The notes beneath the pieces are model-generated. The model was not told the origin of the DNA. It ran no database searches and saw only the letters and a program-made list of their open reading frames with translations. Below are positions 21,401 through 29,305 of a DNA stretch of 64,000 bases, in pieces. Both the position numbers and the translations under genes were made by a program. The first letter of the stretch is position 1. Each line of letters starts with the position of its first letter. The stretch covers positions 1 to 64,000 of the forward strand of contig CAJIYW010000004.1 in NCBI GenBank assembly GCA_905181765.1, written 5' to 3'. Origin of the DNA: Flavobacteriales bacterium UBA6772. GTDB lineage: Bacteria > Bacteroidota > Bacteroidia > Flavobacteriales > Flavobacteriaceae.

Positions 21401-22604
21401 AAATGCATTTAAAGCGACTAAAGACAATGGAATGGTCTCTATAAATATTCAGATTCCTTTACAACCTATAGATTTTCCTTTGTTAAATGGTAAAGAGGAT
21501 TTCTATGGAATTGAAATTAGCATTCTTGATAGTGGCATTGGTATTGACAAAAAAGACTTAGGACATATTTTTACTAGATTTTATCAATCAAACGAAATGG
21601 ATAAGCAATATTACGGTGGAACTGGAATAGGCCTTGAAGTGGTTAAAAACTTCATTGATCTTCATATGGGGATTATTGAAGTTCGCAGCGAACAAAAAAA
21701 GGGAACTGAATTTAAGATTCTACTTCCTTTAGGAAGTAAACATCTAAATTTATCAAAAACCGATTCTGACTCGAAAACAAATGATGAGATTTATGAGCAA
21801 ATAAATAAATCTGAAATTAATTTGGAAACAGTAAATAATGGGGAGCGTAATAAGAAAACAGTATTGATTGTAGAGGATAATTCTGAATTACGTAACTATT
21901 TAAAAAATGAACTTAAAGCGGATTACAAAGTAAAGATAGCTATTAATGGCAAAGAGGGGTTATTAATGGCTGTTAAATTTATCCCTGATTTAGTTATATC
22001 TGATGTCATGATGCCAATAATGGATGGTTTTGAAATGTGTCAAAAAATTAAAAATGATATCAGAGTAAGCCATATTCCCTTACTAATGCTTACTGCAAAA
22101 GGAATGCAAATTGATCGAGTTAAAGGGATTGATTCTGGAGCAGATGTATATTTAAATAAGCCCTTCAACATGCATGTTCTTAAGGCCCACTTAAGCCAAC
22201 TGCTTAATAGTCGTCAAATATTATTTAATAAATATTACAATGGAGTTAGTGATAAAGAATTAAGAAACACAACCTCACTAGACAAGCAATTCATTACTAA
22301 TATTCTAGAATATATTCATGAAAATATAACTGATCCCGCCTTGAATGTAGAAAATCTTGCCGATAAATTATTAATTAGTAGAAGCAAACTTTATAGAAAA
22401 ATTAAAGCGCTGACAGGAAACACTGCAAATGAGTTTATTAGAAATATAAGACTCGAAAAAGCAAAACAATTTTTAGAAAATAGCGATTATTCTATTAGTG
22501 AGATTAGCTACAAGACAGGATTTTCATCTCCTTCATACTTTACAAAGTGTTATAAAATACAATTTGGAATCCTACCTACGGATGTTAGGAAAACAGATAC
22601 ATAA
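18450..22604 (+). CDS. Hybrid two-component system sensor/regulator (HTCS), divergent to susCD
   Basis: 1,384-residue HTCS and the only plus-strand gene in the polysaccharide locus. It has a signal peptide (LIGQK), a large propeller with repeated D-A-D-G-Y-L-W-I-S and I-W-I-G-T blades (about 25-740), a Y_Y_Y domain (NVPPGDYTFMVKASN, about 770-785), and a transmembrane helix (about 812-832). The kinase core has H866 in ISHEFRTPLTLI and an N-box in IIFNLLSNAFKA. The receiver has D1185 in SDVMMPIMDG, and an AraC HTH ends the protein (ISYKTGFSSPSYFTKCYK). It diverges from susC across a 211-base gap, which points to regulation of that operon. A strong terminator follows the stop. Complete. Confidence 0.96.
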   Translation: MNYCKITYILLISFLFFYQPLIGQKNSSDYNFTSIEDGFTQRAITSIFKDADGYLWISTYGDGLFRYNGLDFKNYKQERNAKENSLNSSIVYSALQDVQKNIWVGSELGLNFYNKNNDKFENITLQEEGQKLTFSTHTIAEYDENTLLLGTHKFGLFKFDKTSLTHKLIPYKVNKPTLSLLINTIVKSSNGRFLIGTNHGLMTFDPYNDVLQLAKFNTENGYETIDNSVESLHVAQDNSIWIGTFSSGLLRIHHNNNDVYSIEKFSISKKRILSLAEKTNGNILCGTENDGLFEVNYKKKNIKNYQQDKLKENGIKSNSIWTVFTDAKDRVWLGYYNKGIDLHDDNYNKFSAIISQPYVTNSLNSSSVTGIVKDNDGRFWISMFDGGVDVYDPKKGKFINLYDQKNPIAKGLNTLDIPTIFIDSKKNIWIGTWDSGIYFLKHNSKKFVVKNPSKTNSVFKSNRVMSFDEDSKGTIWIGTFGDGLYSYDHFSETFTHYNSLEFQKNQINTSNIRKVLVDHKDAIWIGTRNGVFKIEKDKTKAFKVYSINDLTINTSNLELKESSIVFSLFEDSKNNIWFGTLGYGLAKYTAKNKSLVWYTIDNGLIHETISSISQGINGSLWIGGNKGLSKLDIEKNTFTNFNKKDGLLSNSFNYNAVFRDIDNVLYFGNLKGINYFNPDKIIYNQEKTKVYLSNFKISNEVITPETKNSPLTNVISKTKEIVLNHYQSSFTFEYVGVNYTRGENNQYAYFLEGFDENWNYVETTRSATYKNVPPGDYTFMVKASNNDEIWNDTPRTLEIKILAPWWKTNLALFIFILITLTTVLIIYNFLNVRLKERQQIKKEREERAQDEALNAKKIQFFTNISHEFRTPLTLILNPLEAIIENKSVKLPHDISEKHATIYKNSKRLSRLIDELMDFRKLQFNKMSINASKFEIVTFVKEVVSHFEEEAVQRNIILSVESQQENTSIWADPSMLEKIIFNLLSNAFKATKDNGMVSINIQIPLQPIDFPLLNGKEDFYGIEISILDSGIGIDKKDLGHIFTRFYQSNEMDKQYYGGTGIGLEVVKNFIDLHMGIIEVRSEQKKGTEFKILLPLGSKHLNLSKTDSDSKTNDEIYEQINKSEINLETVNNGERNKKTVLIVEDNSELRNYLKNELKADYKVKIAINGKEGLLMAVKFIPDLVISDVMMPIMDGFEMCQKIKNDIRVSHIPLLMLTAKGMQIDRVKGIDSGADVYLNKPFNMHVLKAHLSQLLNSRQILFNKYYNGVSDKELRNTTSLDKQFITNILEYIHENITDPALNVENLADKLLISRSKLYRKIKALTGNTANEFIRNIRLEKAKQFLENSDYSISEISYKTGFSSPSYFTKCYKIQFGILPTDVRKTDT

Positions 22605-22657
22605 TAGGGTAAAACTTCTCATCTTAGGGAATTAATTTCACTAAATCTGTTCTAAAA

Positions 22658-22693
22658 TAAAAGAGGCTGAAATAAATTTCAGCCTCTTTTTTA
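22658..22693. terminator. Bidirectional intrinsic terminator between convergent genes
   Basis: Arms AAAAGAGGCTGAAA and TTTCAGCCTCTTTT (about 14 bp) around a 4-base loop, with T runs on both strands. It lies 54 bases after the plus-strand HTCS stop and 15 bases after the stop of the minus-strand small secreted protein, so it serves both. Confidence 0.9.
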
Positions 22694-22707
22694 ATTATAA
22701 TATTTAA

Positions 22708-23046
22708 TTACTTTTTAAAACTTTGACGTTCTAATTTAATAATAGATAGGACTTCTCCTTTTGAAAATTCTTGGCGTAGCAGTTTTCTAGTTGCAGACGC
22801 TGCTGTTCTATAAACGTCTTTCTTCTCTTCATTAGAAAGATCTTTACCTTTAATTTTAAGGCCGTTCCCAGCGTACTTTCTGTATAAGGTTTCCTCTATA
22901 AACTGCGATTGCGCATCCGTAAAATCCATTTCAGATAAAATGAATGCAACAGCTTTAGCAGCTCTTTTAGCTGCAAATTTATTTTCTTGCGCATTCACAT
23001 AAGAAAACGTGAGTAAAAATGTGAAAATAAATAGTACTTTTTTCAT
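22708..23046 (-). CDS. Small secreted helical protein (SNEEKK family)
   Basis: 112 residues. A signal peptide is cleaved near YVNAQ, followed by an alpha-helical, Lys/Glu-rich mature part. I do not know the family. The motif IKGKDLSNEEKKDVYR (about 63-78) recurs in the frameshifted gene at 38880-39232 of the second enzyme block (IKGNDLSNEEKKVIYK), so the two are paralogues. The fold may resemble small periplasmic helical proteins of the Spy/CpxP kind, but that is a guess from composition only. It is the last gene of the fusion-GH3-sulfatase-esterase operon, 24 bp after the esterase, and is followed by the terminator at 22658-22693. Confidence 0.7.
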   Translation of the reverse strand: MKKVLFIFTFLLTFSYVNAQENKFAAKRAAKAVAFILSEMDFTDAQSQFIEETLYRKYAGNGLKIKGKDLSNEEKKDVYRTAASATRKLLRQEFSKGEVLSIIKLERQSFKK

Positions 23047-23070
23047 AGTTTCTGTGTTTAATTGTTATGT

Positions 23071-23949
23071 TTAGTTATTAATGTATTGTTTTTTAATTGT
23101 TGGGGAATCGCTTAAATATCCCAAAGAAATAAGAAATTTATCAATTTCATGAGTCGTTTCTATAAAATATTTAATTGGTTTTTTGGCGAAAAAAGCATGG
23201 ACTTGGTCTTTATAAAGCACTAGGTCACATCGACTTCCTACAATTTCCATTTTTTCTTTAAAGGATTCTACCATTTCTACAGGCACAATAGGGTCTTTAG
23301 TACCTACTAGGATGATTGATGGGGGTGCTCCTAATGCAATATTATCCGTAGGAGATAAGTCTATATAACGGTCTCCAAAACGTCTGTGTGCATAAGCACC
23401 CGGCCCTAAGTCAAGAACTGGGTTTAATAATATTAAAGCATTGGGGATTGAACTAACGGCTAAATCCTCGTTTGGATTGTCAAATTTAGGGAGTAACGCA
23501 CAAGAGGCTGCTAAATGCCCCCCTGCAGAACTACCGCCTGCTGTGATCGTATTAGGATTTATATTTAGCTCCTTTGCATATTGTCTTACAAATCGGATAG
23601 CTGACTTTGCATCTTCAGTAGCTTGAAATGGGCTTGTTCCATGGGTGTTTTTTAATCGGTATTCCACTGAAATAGCAATCATACCTCTAGAAGCAAAATA
23701 CATGGACTGTCTTCTAAAGGCTCTTGGGCTACCATTATTCCATCCTCCGCCATGAAAAAACACTACACAATTATAAGTTTTAGAGGCGTCGAATTTGATA
23801 GGCTTATATATGTGCAATTTAAGAACTATACTGTCTATTGTTTTATAAACCCGTAAAGTCGGTTTAATAACTACTACAGAATTTTGAGCATATCCATTAA
23901 ACCCCATTATGGAGTATATAAAAAAAATAAAAAATAAATTTATTTTCAT
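23071..23949 (-). CDS. Alpha/beta-hydrolase esterase, possible glycan deacylase
   Basis: 292-residue secreted esterase of the HSL/BD-FAE-like type. The signal peptide ends near NGYAQ. HGGGW (about 66-70) forms the oxyanion hole. The nucleophile is S141 in GGSSAGGH, the acid is probably Asp in LVGTKDPIVPV, and the His is in KDQVHAFF near the C-terminus. The length fits a single catalytic domain. Its position directly after two sulfatases and upstream of the small secreted protein suggests it removes acetyl or other ester groups from the polysaccharide or its oligosaccharides. The true ester cannot be determined. Translation starts 15 bp after the sulfatase stop. Confidence 0.88.
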   Translation of the reverse strand: MKINLFFIFFIYSIMGFNGYAQNSVVVIKPTLRVYKTIDSIVLKLHIYKPIKFDASKTYNCVVFFHGGGWNNGSPRAFRRQSMYFASRGMIAISVEYRLKNTHGTSPFQATEDAKSAIRFVRQYAKELNINPNTITAGGSSAGGHLAASCALLPKFDNPNEDLAVSSIPNALILLNPVLDLGPGAYAHRRFGDRYIDLSPTDNIALGAPPSIILVGTKDPIVPVEMVESFKEKMEIVGSRCDLVLYKDQVHAFFAKKPIKYFIETTHEIDKFLISLGYLSDSPTIKKQYINN

Positions 23950-23964
23950 TTCTTAAATTTAAAA

Positions 23965-25578
23965 CTACTGTTTATTGATGTTCTCTTCATTATAGACCCG
24001 CTCAATTACAATATCAGTCATTGCACGCATTTCTTCAAGAGACATGTCGTCTTTATACTCAACTTGTAATTCCTTGATTTTATTTTTTAATTTTTGAGTC
24101 AATTTTTTAGTTCCTGAATTGCCATATAAGTTCACCATTTCATTTGGGTCTTTTTTCAAATCAAACAACTCCCATTCATCCATATTATAATAGTAGTGAA
24201 TCAACTTATATCGGTCGGTTCTAACCCCATAATGAGGTTGCACATTATGCCATTTTGGAAATTCATAGTAATGATAATAAACCGCATCTCTAGTAGCTAC
24301 TTTCTTATTAGCTTCTAATAAGGGTTTGAAGCTTGTACCCTGCATTTCTTCAGGAACAGCAATCCCAGCTAAGTCAAGTAAGGTTGGTGCAAAATCTATA
24401 TTAAGTAATAAATCTGAATTCACAGATTTTGGCTTTATAAGTTCAGGATAGCGAATCATAAATGGCATTTTAAACGATTCTTCATACATCCATCGCTTGT
24501 CAAACCAACCATGCTCACCCAAGTAAAATCCTTGATCAGACGTATATACAATTACAGTATTATCAAGCAAATCATTTGCTTTAAGGTAATCTAACATCTG
24601 CCCTACCGCTTTATCAACGCCAGCAACACAACGTAAATAGTCCTTGATATAAGCCTGGTACTTCCAGTTTTTCAAAGCAGCTCCTTGAAGGGTATCGTTA
24701 GGCGTCCAAAACTGTCCTTTATTTCCAAAAGAATAATAAGCATTACCTTCTCTTCTTGAAAGTCCTTTTGGAGGCGCAACTTTTAAGTCTCTTCGATTCA
24801 TATGGTTTTCAATTTCCATCCATTGCTCACTCGCTGCTTTTCGACCCTTGTAGTCGTCATTAAAATTTGCCGGATGTGGAAGGTCTCCATCCGTAAATAA
24901 TTCCTTGAATTCTTCTGCAGGTTCCCAAGGTCGATGAGGTGCTTTAAATTGATACATCAACATAAACGGTTTGTCTTTATCGCGCCCCTCGCCTATCCAC
25001 TTCATTGCATCATGTGCAACTTGAGCAGTCGAATGCCGTTTTTTTTCTACAATCGTATCCTTACCATTTTCTAAAAATACTGGATTGAAATAAGTTCCTT
25101 GTCCCCCCCAATTTATCATCACTTTAGAATAATCAAATCCTGTAGGACTAGTCCCTAAATGCCATTTTCCAATAACAGCGGTCTGATAACCTGATTTTTG
25201 AAATAATTTAGGGAATGTCATTTGACTTCCATCAAAATCACCTCCTTTTTCATTTTTAAAAAAACCACTTACATGACTATATTTTCCTGTTAAAATTGCA
25301 GCCCGGCTTGGACCACATATAGAATTGGTATTAAAAGTTCTTGTCATTAACATCCCCTCATTCGCAATCCGATCAATATTTGGAGTGGGGGCAATTTCTG
25401 CTAACCAATCCTGATAAGCACTAATCGCACTAACCGCATGATCATCCGCCATAATAAAAACAATATTAGGCCGCTTTGATGGCGCATTAACTGTAATAGC
25501 TGAATTATATGATTTACAAGCTAATATTGTGAGGACTAAAAGAGATAAGCCAAAAAAAAGTTGTTTCGTAATTTTCAT
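23965..25578 (-). CDS. S1-family sulfatase, probable lipoprotein
   Basis: 537-residue sulfatase. A lipobox ends at C21 (LTILAC), so it is likely anchored in a membrane. FIMADDHAVSAI carries the first metal-ligand Asp pair, the maturation motif CGPSR has its modified Cys at C88, and YTSDQGFYLGEHGWFDKRWMYEES is the second conserved active-site block. LFDLKKDPNEMVNLY closes the core. It follows the preceding sulfatase by 8 bp in the same operon, so the two enzymes probably remove different sulfate groups from the same substrate. The overall pattern resembles S1 subfamilies common in marine Bacteroidetes, and the subfamily is not assigned here. Intact. Confidence 0.93.
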   Translation of the reverse strand: MKITKQLFFGLSLLVLTILACKSYNSAITVNAPSKRPNIVFIMADDHAVSAISAYQDWLAEIAPTPNIDRIANEGMLMTRTFNTNSICGPSRAAILTGKYSHVSGFFKNEKGGDFDGSQMTFPKLFQKSGYQTAVIGKWHLGTSPTGFDYSKVMINWGGQGTYFNPVFLENGKDTIVEKKRHSTAQVAHDAMKWIGEGRDKDKPFMLMYQFKAPHRPWEPAEEFKELFTDGDLPHPANFNDDYKGRKAASEQWMEIENHMNRRDLKVAPPKGLSRREGNAYYSFGNKGQFWTPNDTLQGAALKNWKYQAYIKDYLRCVAGVDKAVGQMLDYLKANDLLDNTVIVYTSDQGFYLGEHGWFDKRWMYEESFKMPFMIRYPELIKPKSVNSDLLLNIDFAPTLLDLAGIAVPEEMQGTSFKPLLEANKKVATRDAVYYHYYEFPKWHNVQPHYGVRTDRYKLIHYYYNMDEWELFDLKKDPNEMVNLYGNSGTKKLTQKLKNKIKELQVEYKDDMSLEEMRAMTDIVIERVYNEENINKQ

Positions 25579-25586
25579 AAATTAAA

Positions 25587-26966
25587 TTAATTAAATGTCG
25601 TTTTGAATTGTTCTAATTGTTTACTTAATGCTTTAACTGTAGATAAATATGCAGGGTCATTTGCCAAATTATTGGTTTCGTTTGGATCTGTTTCGTGGTT
25701 GTATAGCATTTTAGATACGGCTTTCCCCTTTTGCTGCCATTCAGTATAAAACAACTGATCAACAATAAGTGTCTCACCTTTTTGCCAGCGTGCTAGTGCC
25801 ACATCTTTAAATATAGTACCTGGCGCTTCAAGAGCCGAAACCAAAGAACTTCCTTGTAAATGAGTAGGAGATTCTCCAGCTGTAAGTTCACAAAGCGTTG
25901 GATAAATATCTACCAACTCGGCAATAGAATTCGTATGAGCTGCTTTAGGTAGACTCGAATCACTTATAATTAATGGAACTTGAAGTGCCACTTCAAAATT
26001 ACTGTGTTTCGCCCAAAGGCCGTGGTCAGACAAGCTCCATCCGTGGTCGCCTACTAAGACAATTATTGTGTTTTCTCGCAAACCTAGTTCTGTTAAACCT
26101 TTTATTAAAACACCTATCTGCGCATCAACATAACTCACACTGGCATAATAGCCATGAATTAATTTTTTTGCTATAGGATCGGGAACGGGACCTTTCTTTG
26201 GTATGTCTATATATGCCCGTAATTCACCCCATTTATGATTTGCCCTTTGTGGTGCGGATTTTGGAAACGTAGCATTTTCTGGAAGTGTAATTGAGTTTGG
26301 GTCGTACAAATCCCAATACTTTTTAGGTGCATTAAAAGGAAGGTGAGGTTTCACAAACCCAACTGCTAAAAAAAATGGTTGCCCACTCGCTTTAAACTGT
26401 TTCAAATCTTCTACAGATTTAAGCGCTGTTTGTCCATCAATGTAAGCCGCATCTGGGACATCAATATTCTCATAAGCATAGCCCGCTTTATTGGAAGCTT
26501 GAAGGATTAAATTTTCTTCCGAAAGATAATTACGCCAATTTTTGCTTTTAGGATACCATTCATCATCCCAAGCATCAATATCATTTTTAATGTGAGTTAT
26601 TTTGTTGTTACTAACTGTAGAATAGCCACGATCTTTAAAGTATTGAGCCATATTAATAACGTCTGGCATGTCTTTTTTAATACGACTATGATAAGTTAAA
26701 AAACGATTCGGTGTAGGACGAACTCCCGTTAAAAGACTTGCTCTAGAGGCCCCACAAACAGGCACGTTGCAGTAGGCACGATTAAAAGTGACTCCAGAGG
26801 CACCTAATGCATCAATATTGGGGCTTATGATTTGATTTTGTCCATATAAACTGAGTTCGGGACGTAAATCATCAACCATAATGAATAAAACATTTTTAGG
26901 CTGTGGTTGATTTTGTGCACTTACTGCTAACGAAAAGAGTAAGAAAAATATAAAAAATTGTTTCAT
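25587..26966 (-). CDS. S1-family sulfatase, iduronate-2-sulfatase-like
   Basis: 459-residue secreted sulfatase with a signal peptide (LAVSAQ), FIMVDDLRPELSLYG (about 28-42) and the variant maturation motif CGASR at C71, in which Ala replaces Pro. VGFVKPHLPFNAPKKYWDLY, SYVDAQIG and VGDHGWSLSDHGLWAKHSNFE are typical of the iduronate-2-sulfatase-like branch. It starts directly at the end of the GH3 gene with no gap, so translation is probably coupled. The N-terminal 70 residues are clearly homologous to the truncated sulfatase at 40757-40999, which occupies the same position after the second GH3. This gene shows what that copy has lost. Confidence 0.93.
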   Translation of the reverse strand: MKQFFIFFLLFSLAVSAQNQPQPKNVLFIMVDDLRPELSLYGQNQIISPNIDALGASGVTFNRAYCNVPVCGASRASLLTGVRPTPNRFLTYHSRIKKDMPDVINMAQYFKDRGYSTVSNNKITHIKNDIDAWDDEWYPKSKNWRNYLSEENLILQASNKAGYAYENIDVPDAAYIDGQTALKSVEDLKQFKASGQPFFLAVGFVKPHLPFNAPKKYWDLYDPNSITLPENATFPKSAPQRANHKWGELRAYIDIPKKGPVPDPIAKKLIHGYYASVSYVDAQIGVLIKGLTELGLRENTIIVLVGDHGWSLSDHGLWAKHSNFEVALQVPLIISDSSLPKAAHTNSIAELVDIYPTLCELTAGESPTHLQGSSLVSALEAPGTIFKDVALARWQKGETLIVDQLFYTEWQQKGKAVSKMLYNHETDPNETNNLANDPAYLSTVKALSKQLEQFKTTFN

Positions 26967-29303
26967 TTATTCTTCGATTTTTATTCGATTATTAACAATT
27001 AACTCCACTGATTTTAGATCTCTATTTGCGGATGACTTTCCGACCATAATTGAAAAAGCACCCGGCTCCACACAATAATCCATATTGATATCATAAAATG
27101 CCAACATACTTTCATCAATTTCAAATGATACTGTTTTAGAAGATCCCTTAGTCAAAAACACCCTCTTATAACCTTTTAATTCTTTCACAGGACGTGTTGC
27201 ACTGCTCACTTTGTCTCTAATATAAAGCTGAACGATTTCTTCTCCGTCCATTTCTCCGCTATTCTTAAGCTCGAAACTAAGAGTGACTGATTTCCCTTTC
27301 TCTAACTCGTTGCTTGAAAGACGTGGTTTAGAATACGTATAGTTAGTATAACTTAAACCAAAACCAAATGGATATAAAGGCCACTTTTTTTCTTGTGCAT
27401 ATTTATGAAAATAAGCGGAGGGTTTGTGGTTATAAATCATACGTAATTGCCCAACACTTCGGGCCACTGTAAGTGGTAATTTACCACTAGGATTCACATC
27501 TCCAAAAAGAACATCGGCAACCGCTTTTCCCCCAAATAAACCAGGTTCCCAGGACTCAATAATCGCTGGAATATTGTTTTGTAACCAAGGTTCTGAGATT
27601 GGTCGACCATTAACCAATACAATAATAACAGGCGTACCTGTTTTTTCAATCGCTTGAACTAATTCTAATTGTTTGCCCGGAAGATCCAAAGCTGCACGAG
27701 CCATGTTTTCTCCTGCTGTTTTATCTTTCCATCGGTAACGCATTGAGTTATCTCCAACAACTACTACGACATAATCCACATCTTTAGCTAAGAGTGCAGC
27801 AGCTTTAATTTTAGCATCTTTGATTTTCCGAATATTTTCGCCTGAATCAAAAAAACGAACCTCATAGCCCTTTTGTGTTCCTAAATCTTGAATGCCTTCA
27901 AATATTGTAATGACATTTTCATCAGGTTGTTCAGCATGCCAGTCTCCTAATATCGTTTGATTGTTTGCATTTGGACCCGTGACTAAAATTCGCTTTTGGG
28001 TAGATGATTTGGCTAATGGAAGTATCCCATTATTTTTTAAAAGAATAATTCCCTTTTGGGCGCTTTCTAAAGCTGTTTTTTTATGCGCATCTATAAATAC
28101 ATGATTTTTAACAGCCTCTAATTTGACGGTTCGATTTTCAAATAAACCAAGCTTAAATTTGGCCATTAATATCTTAGCACAAGCATCGTTAATACGGTCT
28201 ATAGAAAGTGTCCCTTCATTAACTAGTTCTACAACTGCTTCTGGGAATTTAACGCCATGCATGTGCATATCCATTCCTGCACTCACAGACAGGTAAGACG
28301 CTTCTTTTAAATCATTTGCAACGTGGTGAAGTGTTTCAATACGTTCAATATCCATCCAATCACTTACATAAAACCCTTTAAACCCCCACTGGTTTCTAAA
28401 TAAATCGGTCATTAACCAAGAGTTCATATGACACGGCACGCCGTTAAGTTCGTTATGAGCCGCCATTATAGAATACACCCCAGCATCAATCGCTTTTTTA
28501 TATGGCTTAAGGTGCACTTCTTTTAAAGTTCGCATGGACACATCCATTGGTGAAGCGTTAAGACCGTTGACAGGCTCGCCACCAGCAATCATGTGCTTTG
28601 CACAAGCAATCACTTTTTCTGTACCTGAAAAATCTCCTTGTTGGAATCCATTAATCATAGCAGCCCCCATGTTTCCAACCATGAAAGGATCTTCACCAAA
28701 CGTCTCACCCACACGACCCCATCTTGGATCACGAAGTACATCAATATTAGGTGTAAATGCCCAATGCGACCCGGTAGCCCTCATTTCTTTGGCAGATTGT
28801 TTTCCAACATCATATAAAAATGAATCTGACCAAGTAGAGGCTAAGGATATTGGAGAGGGATAGACCGTTGTTCCAGAAACTAAAGCATTTCCATGAATTG
28901 CATCTATACCAATTAAAATTGGTATCTGCAGTGGTGACTGAAGTGCCAGTTCTTGCAAAAGGTTAGCCTCTTCTGTGGTTAATACATGAAGAAAAGAGCC
29001 AATTTTACCCTCTCTAGTCATTTGAGCAACATCATCACTAAATAAGCCTTTATAAAAGCCTTGGGCATCGTTAGAATGTAAGTCCTCTTCTGAAAGGTTT
29101 TTTTCAGCTTGACGCATGTGATCTAAGCCTACAAATTGATTCATCTGATACACTTTATCCTCAAGAGTCATTCGACTCATTAGATCGTCTAACCGCACCT
29201 GAACAGGTTGGTTGGCATCAAGATAAAGAAGAGTATTGGATTGAGAAAACCCAATACTTGTCATAAGAATGGCCGAAAAAGATAATACATTTAATAACTT
29301 CAT
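26967..29303 (-). CDS. GH3 beta-glycosidase (beta-glucosidase/beta-xylosidase type)
   Basis: 778-residue exo-glycosidase with a signal peptide (SIGFSQS). The GH3 barrel has GIDAIHGNA, NIDVLRDPRWGRVGETFGEDP and CAKHMIAGG, with nucleophile D315 in YVSDWMDIE. The (alpha/beta)6 domain has ILLKNNGILPL and VTGPNAN, and a fibronectin-III-like C-terminal domain starts near YPFGFGLSYT. The family removes terminal glucose or xylose; with GH10 enzymes around it, xylo-oligosaccharides are a reasonable guess but not proven. It lies 2 bp after the sulfatase-GH10 fusion and abuts the next sulfatase, so it belongs to a tightly packed operon. A close paralogue with the same neighbours is at 41001-43353. Confidence 0.95.
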   Translation of the reverse strand: MKLLNVLSFSAILMTSIGFSQSNTLLYLDANQPVQVRLDDLMSRMTLEDKVYQMNQFVGLDHMRQAEKNLSEEDLHSNDAQGFYKGLFSDDVAQMTREGKIGSFLHVLTTEEANLLQELALQSPLQIPILIGIDAIHGNALVSGTTVYPSPISLASTWSDSFLYDVGKQSAKEMRATGSHWAFTPNIDVLRDPRWGRVGETFGEDPFMVGNMGAAMINGFQQGDFSGTEKVIACAKHMIAGGEPVNGLNASPMDVSMRTLKEVHLKPYKKAIDAGVYSIMAAHNELNGVPCHMNSWLMTDLFRNQWGFKGFYVSDWMDIERIETLHHVANDLKEASYLSVSAGMDMHMHGVKFPEAVVELVNEGTLSIDRINDACAKILMAKFKLGLFENRTVKLEAVKNHVFIDAHKKTALESAQKGIILLKNNGILPLAKSSTQKRILVTGPNANNQTILGDWHAEQPDENVITIFEGIQDLGTQKGYEVRFFDSGENIRKIKDAKIKAAALLAKDVDYVVVVVGDNSMRYRWKDKTAGENMARAALDLPGKQLELVQAIEKTGTPVIIVLVNGRPISEPWLQNNIPAIIESWEPGLFGGKAVADVLFGDVNPSGKLPLTVARSVGQLRMIYNHKPSAYFHKYAQEKKWPLYPFGFGLSYTNYTYSKPRLSSNELEKGKSVTLSFELKNSGEMDGEEIVQLYIRDKVSSATRPVKELKGYKRVFLTKGSSKTVSFEIDESMLAFYDINMDYCVEPGAFSIMVGKSSANRDLKSVELIVNNRIKIEE

Positions 29304-29305
29304 TT

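Noticed and set aside
28534..28863. 109-codon plus-strand frame within the first GH3 gene
   Set aside because: It lies opposite the catalytic core of GH3 and mirrors its codons. The equivalent frame appears opposite the second GH3, as expected for a shadow.
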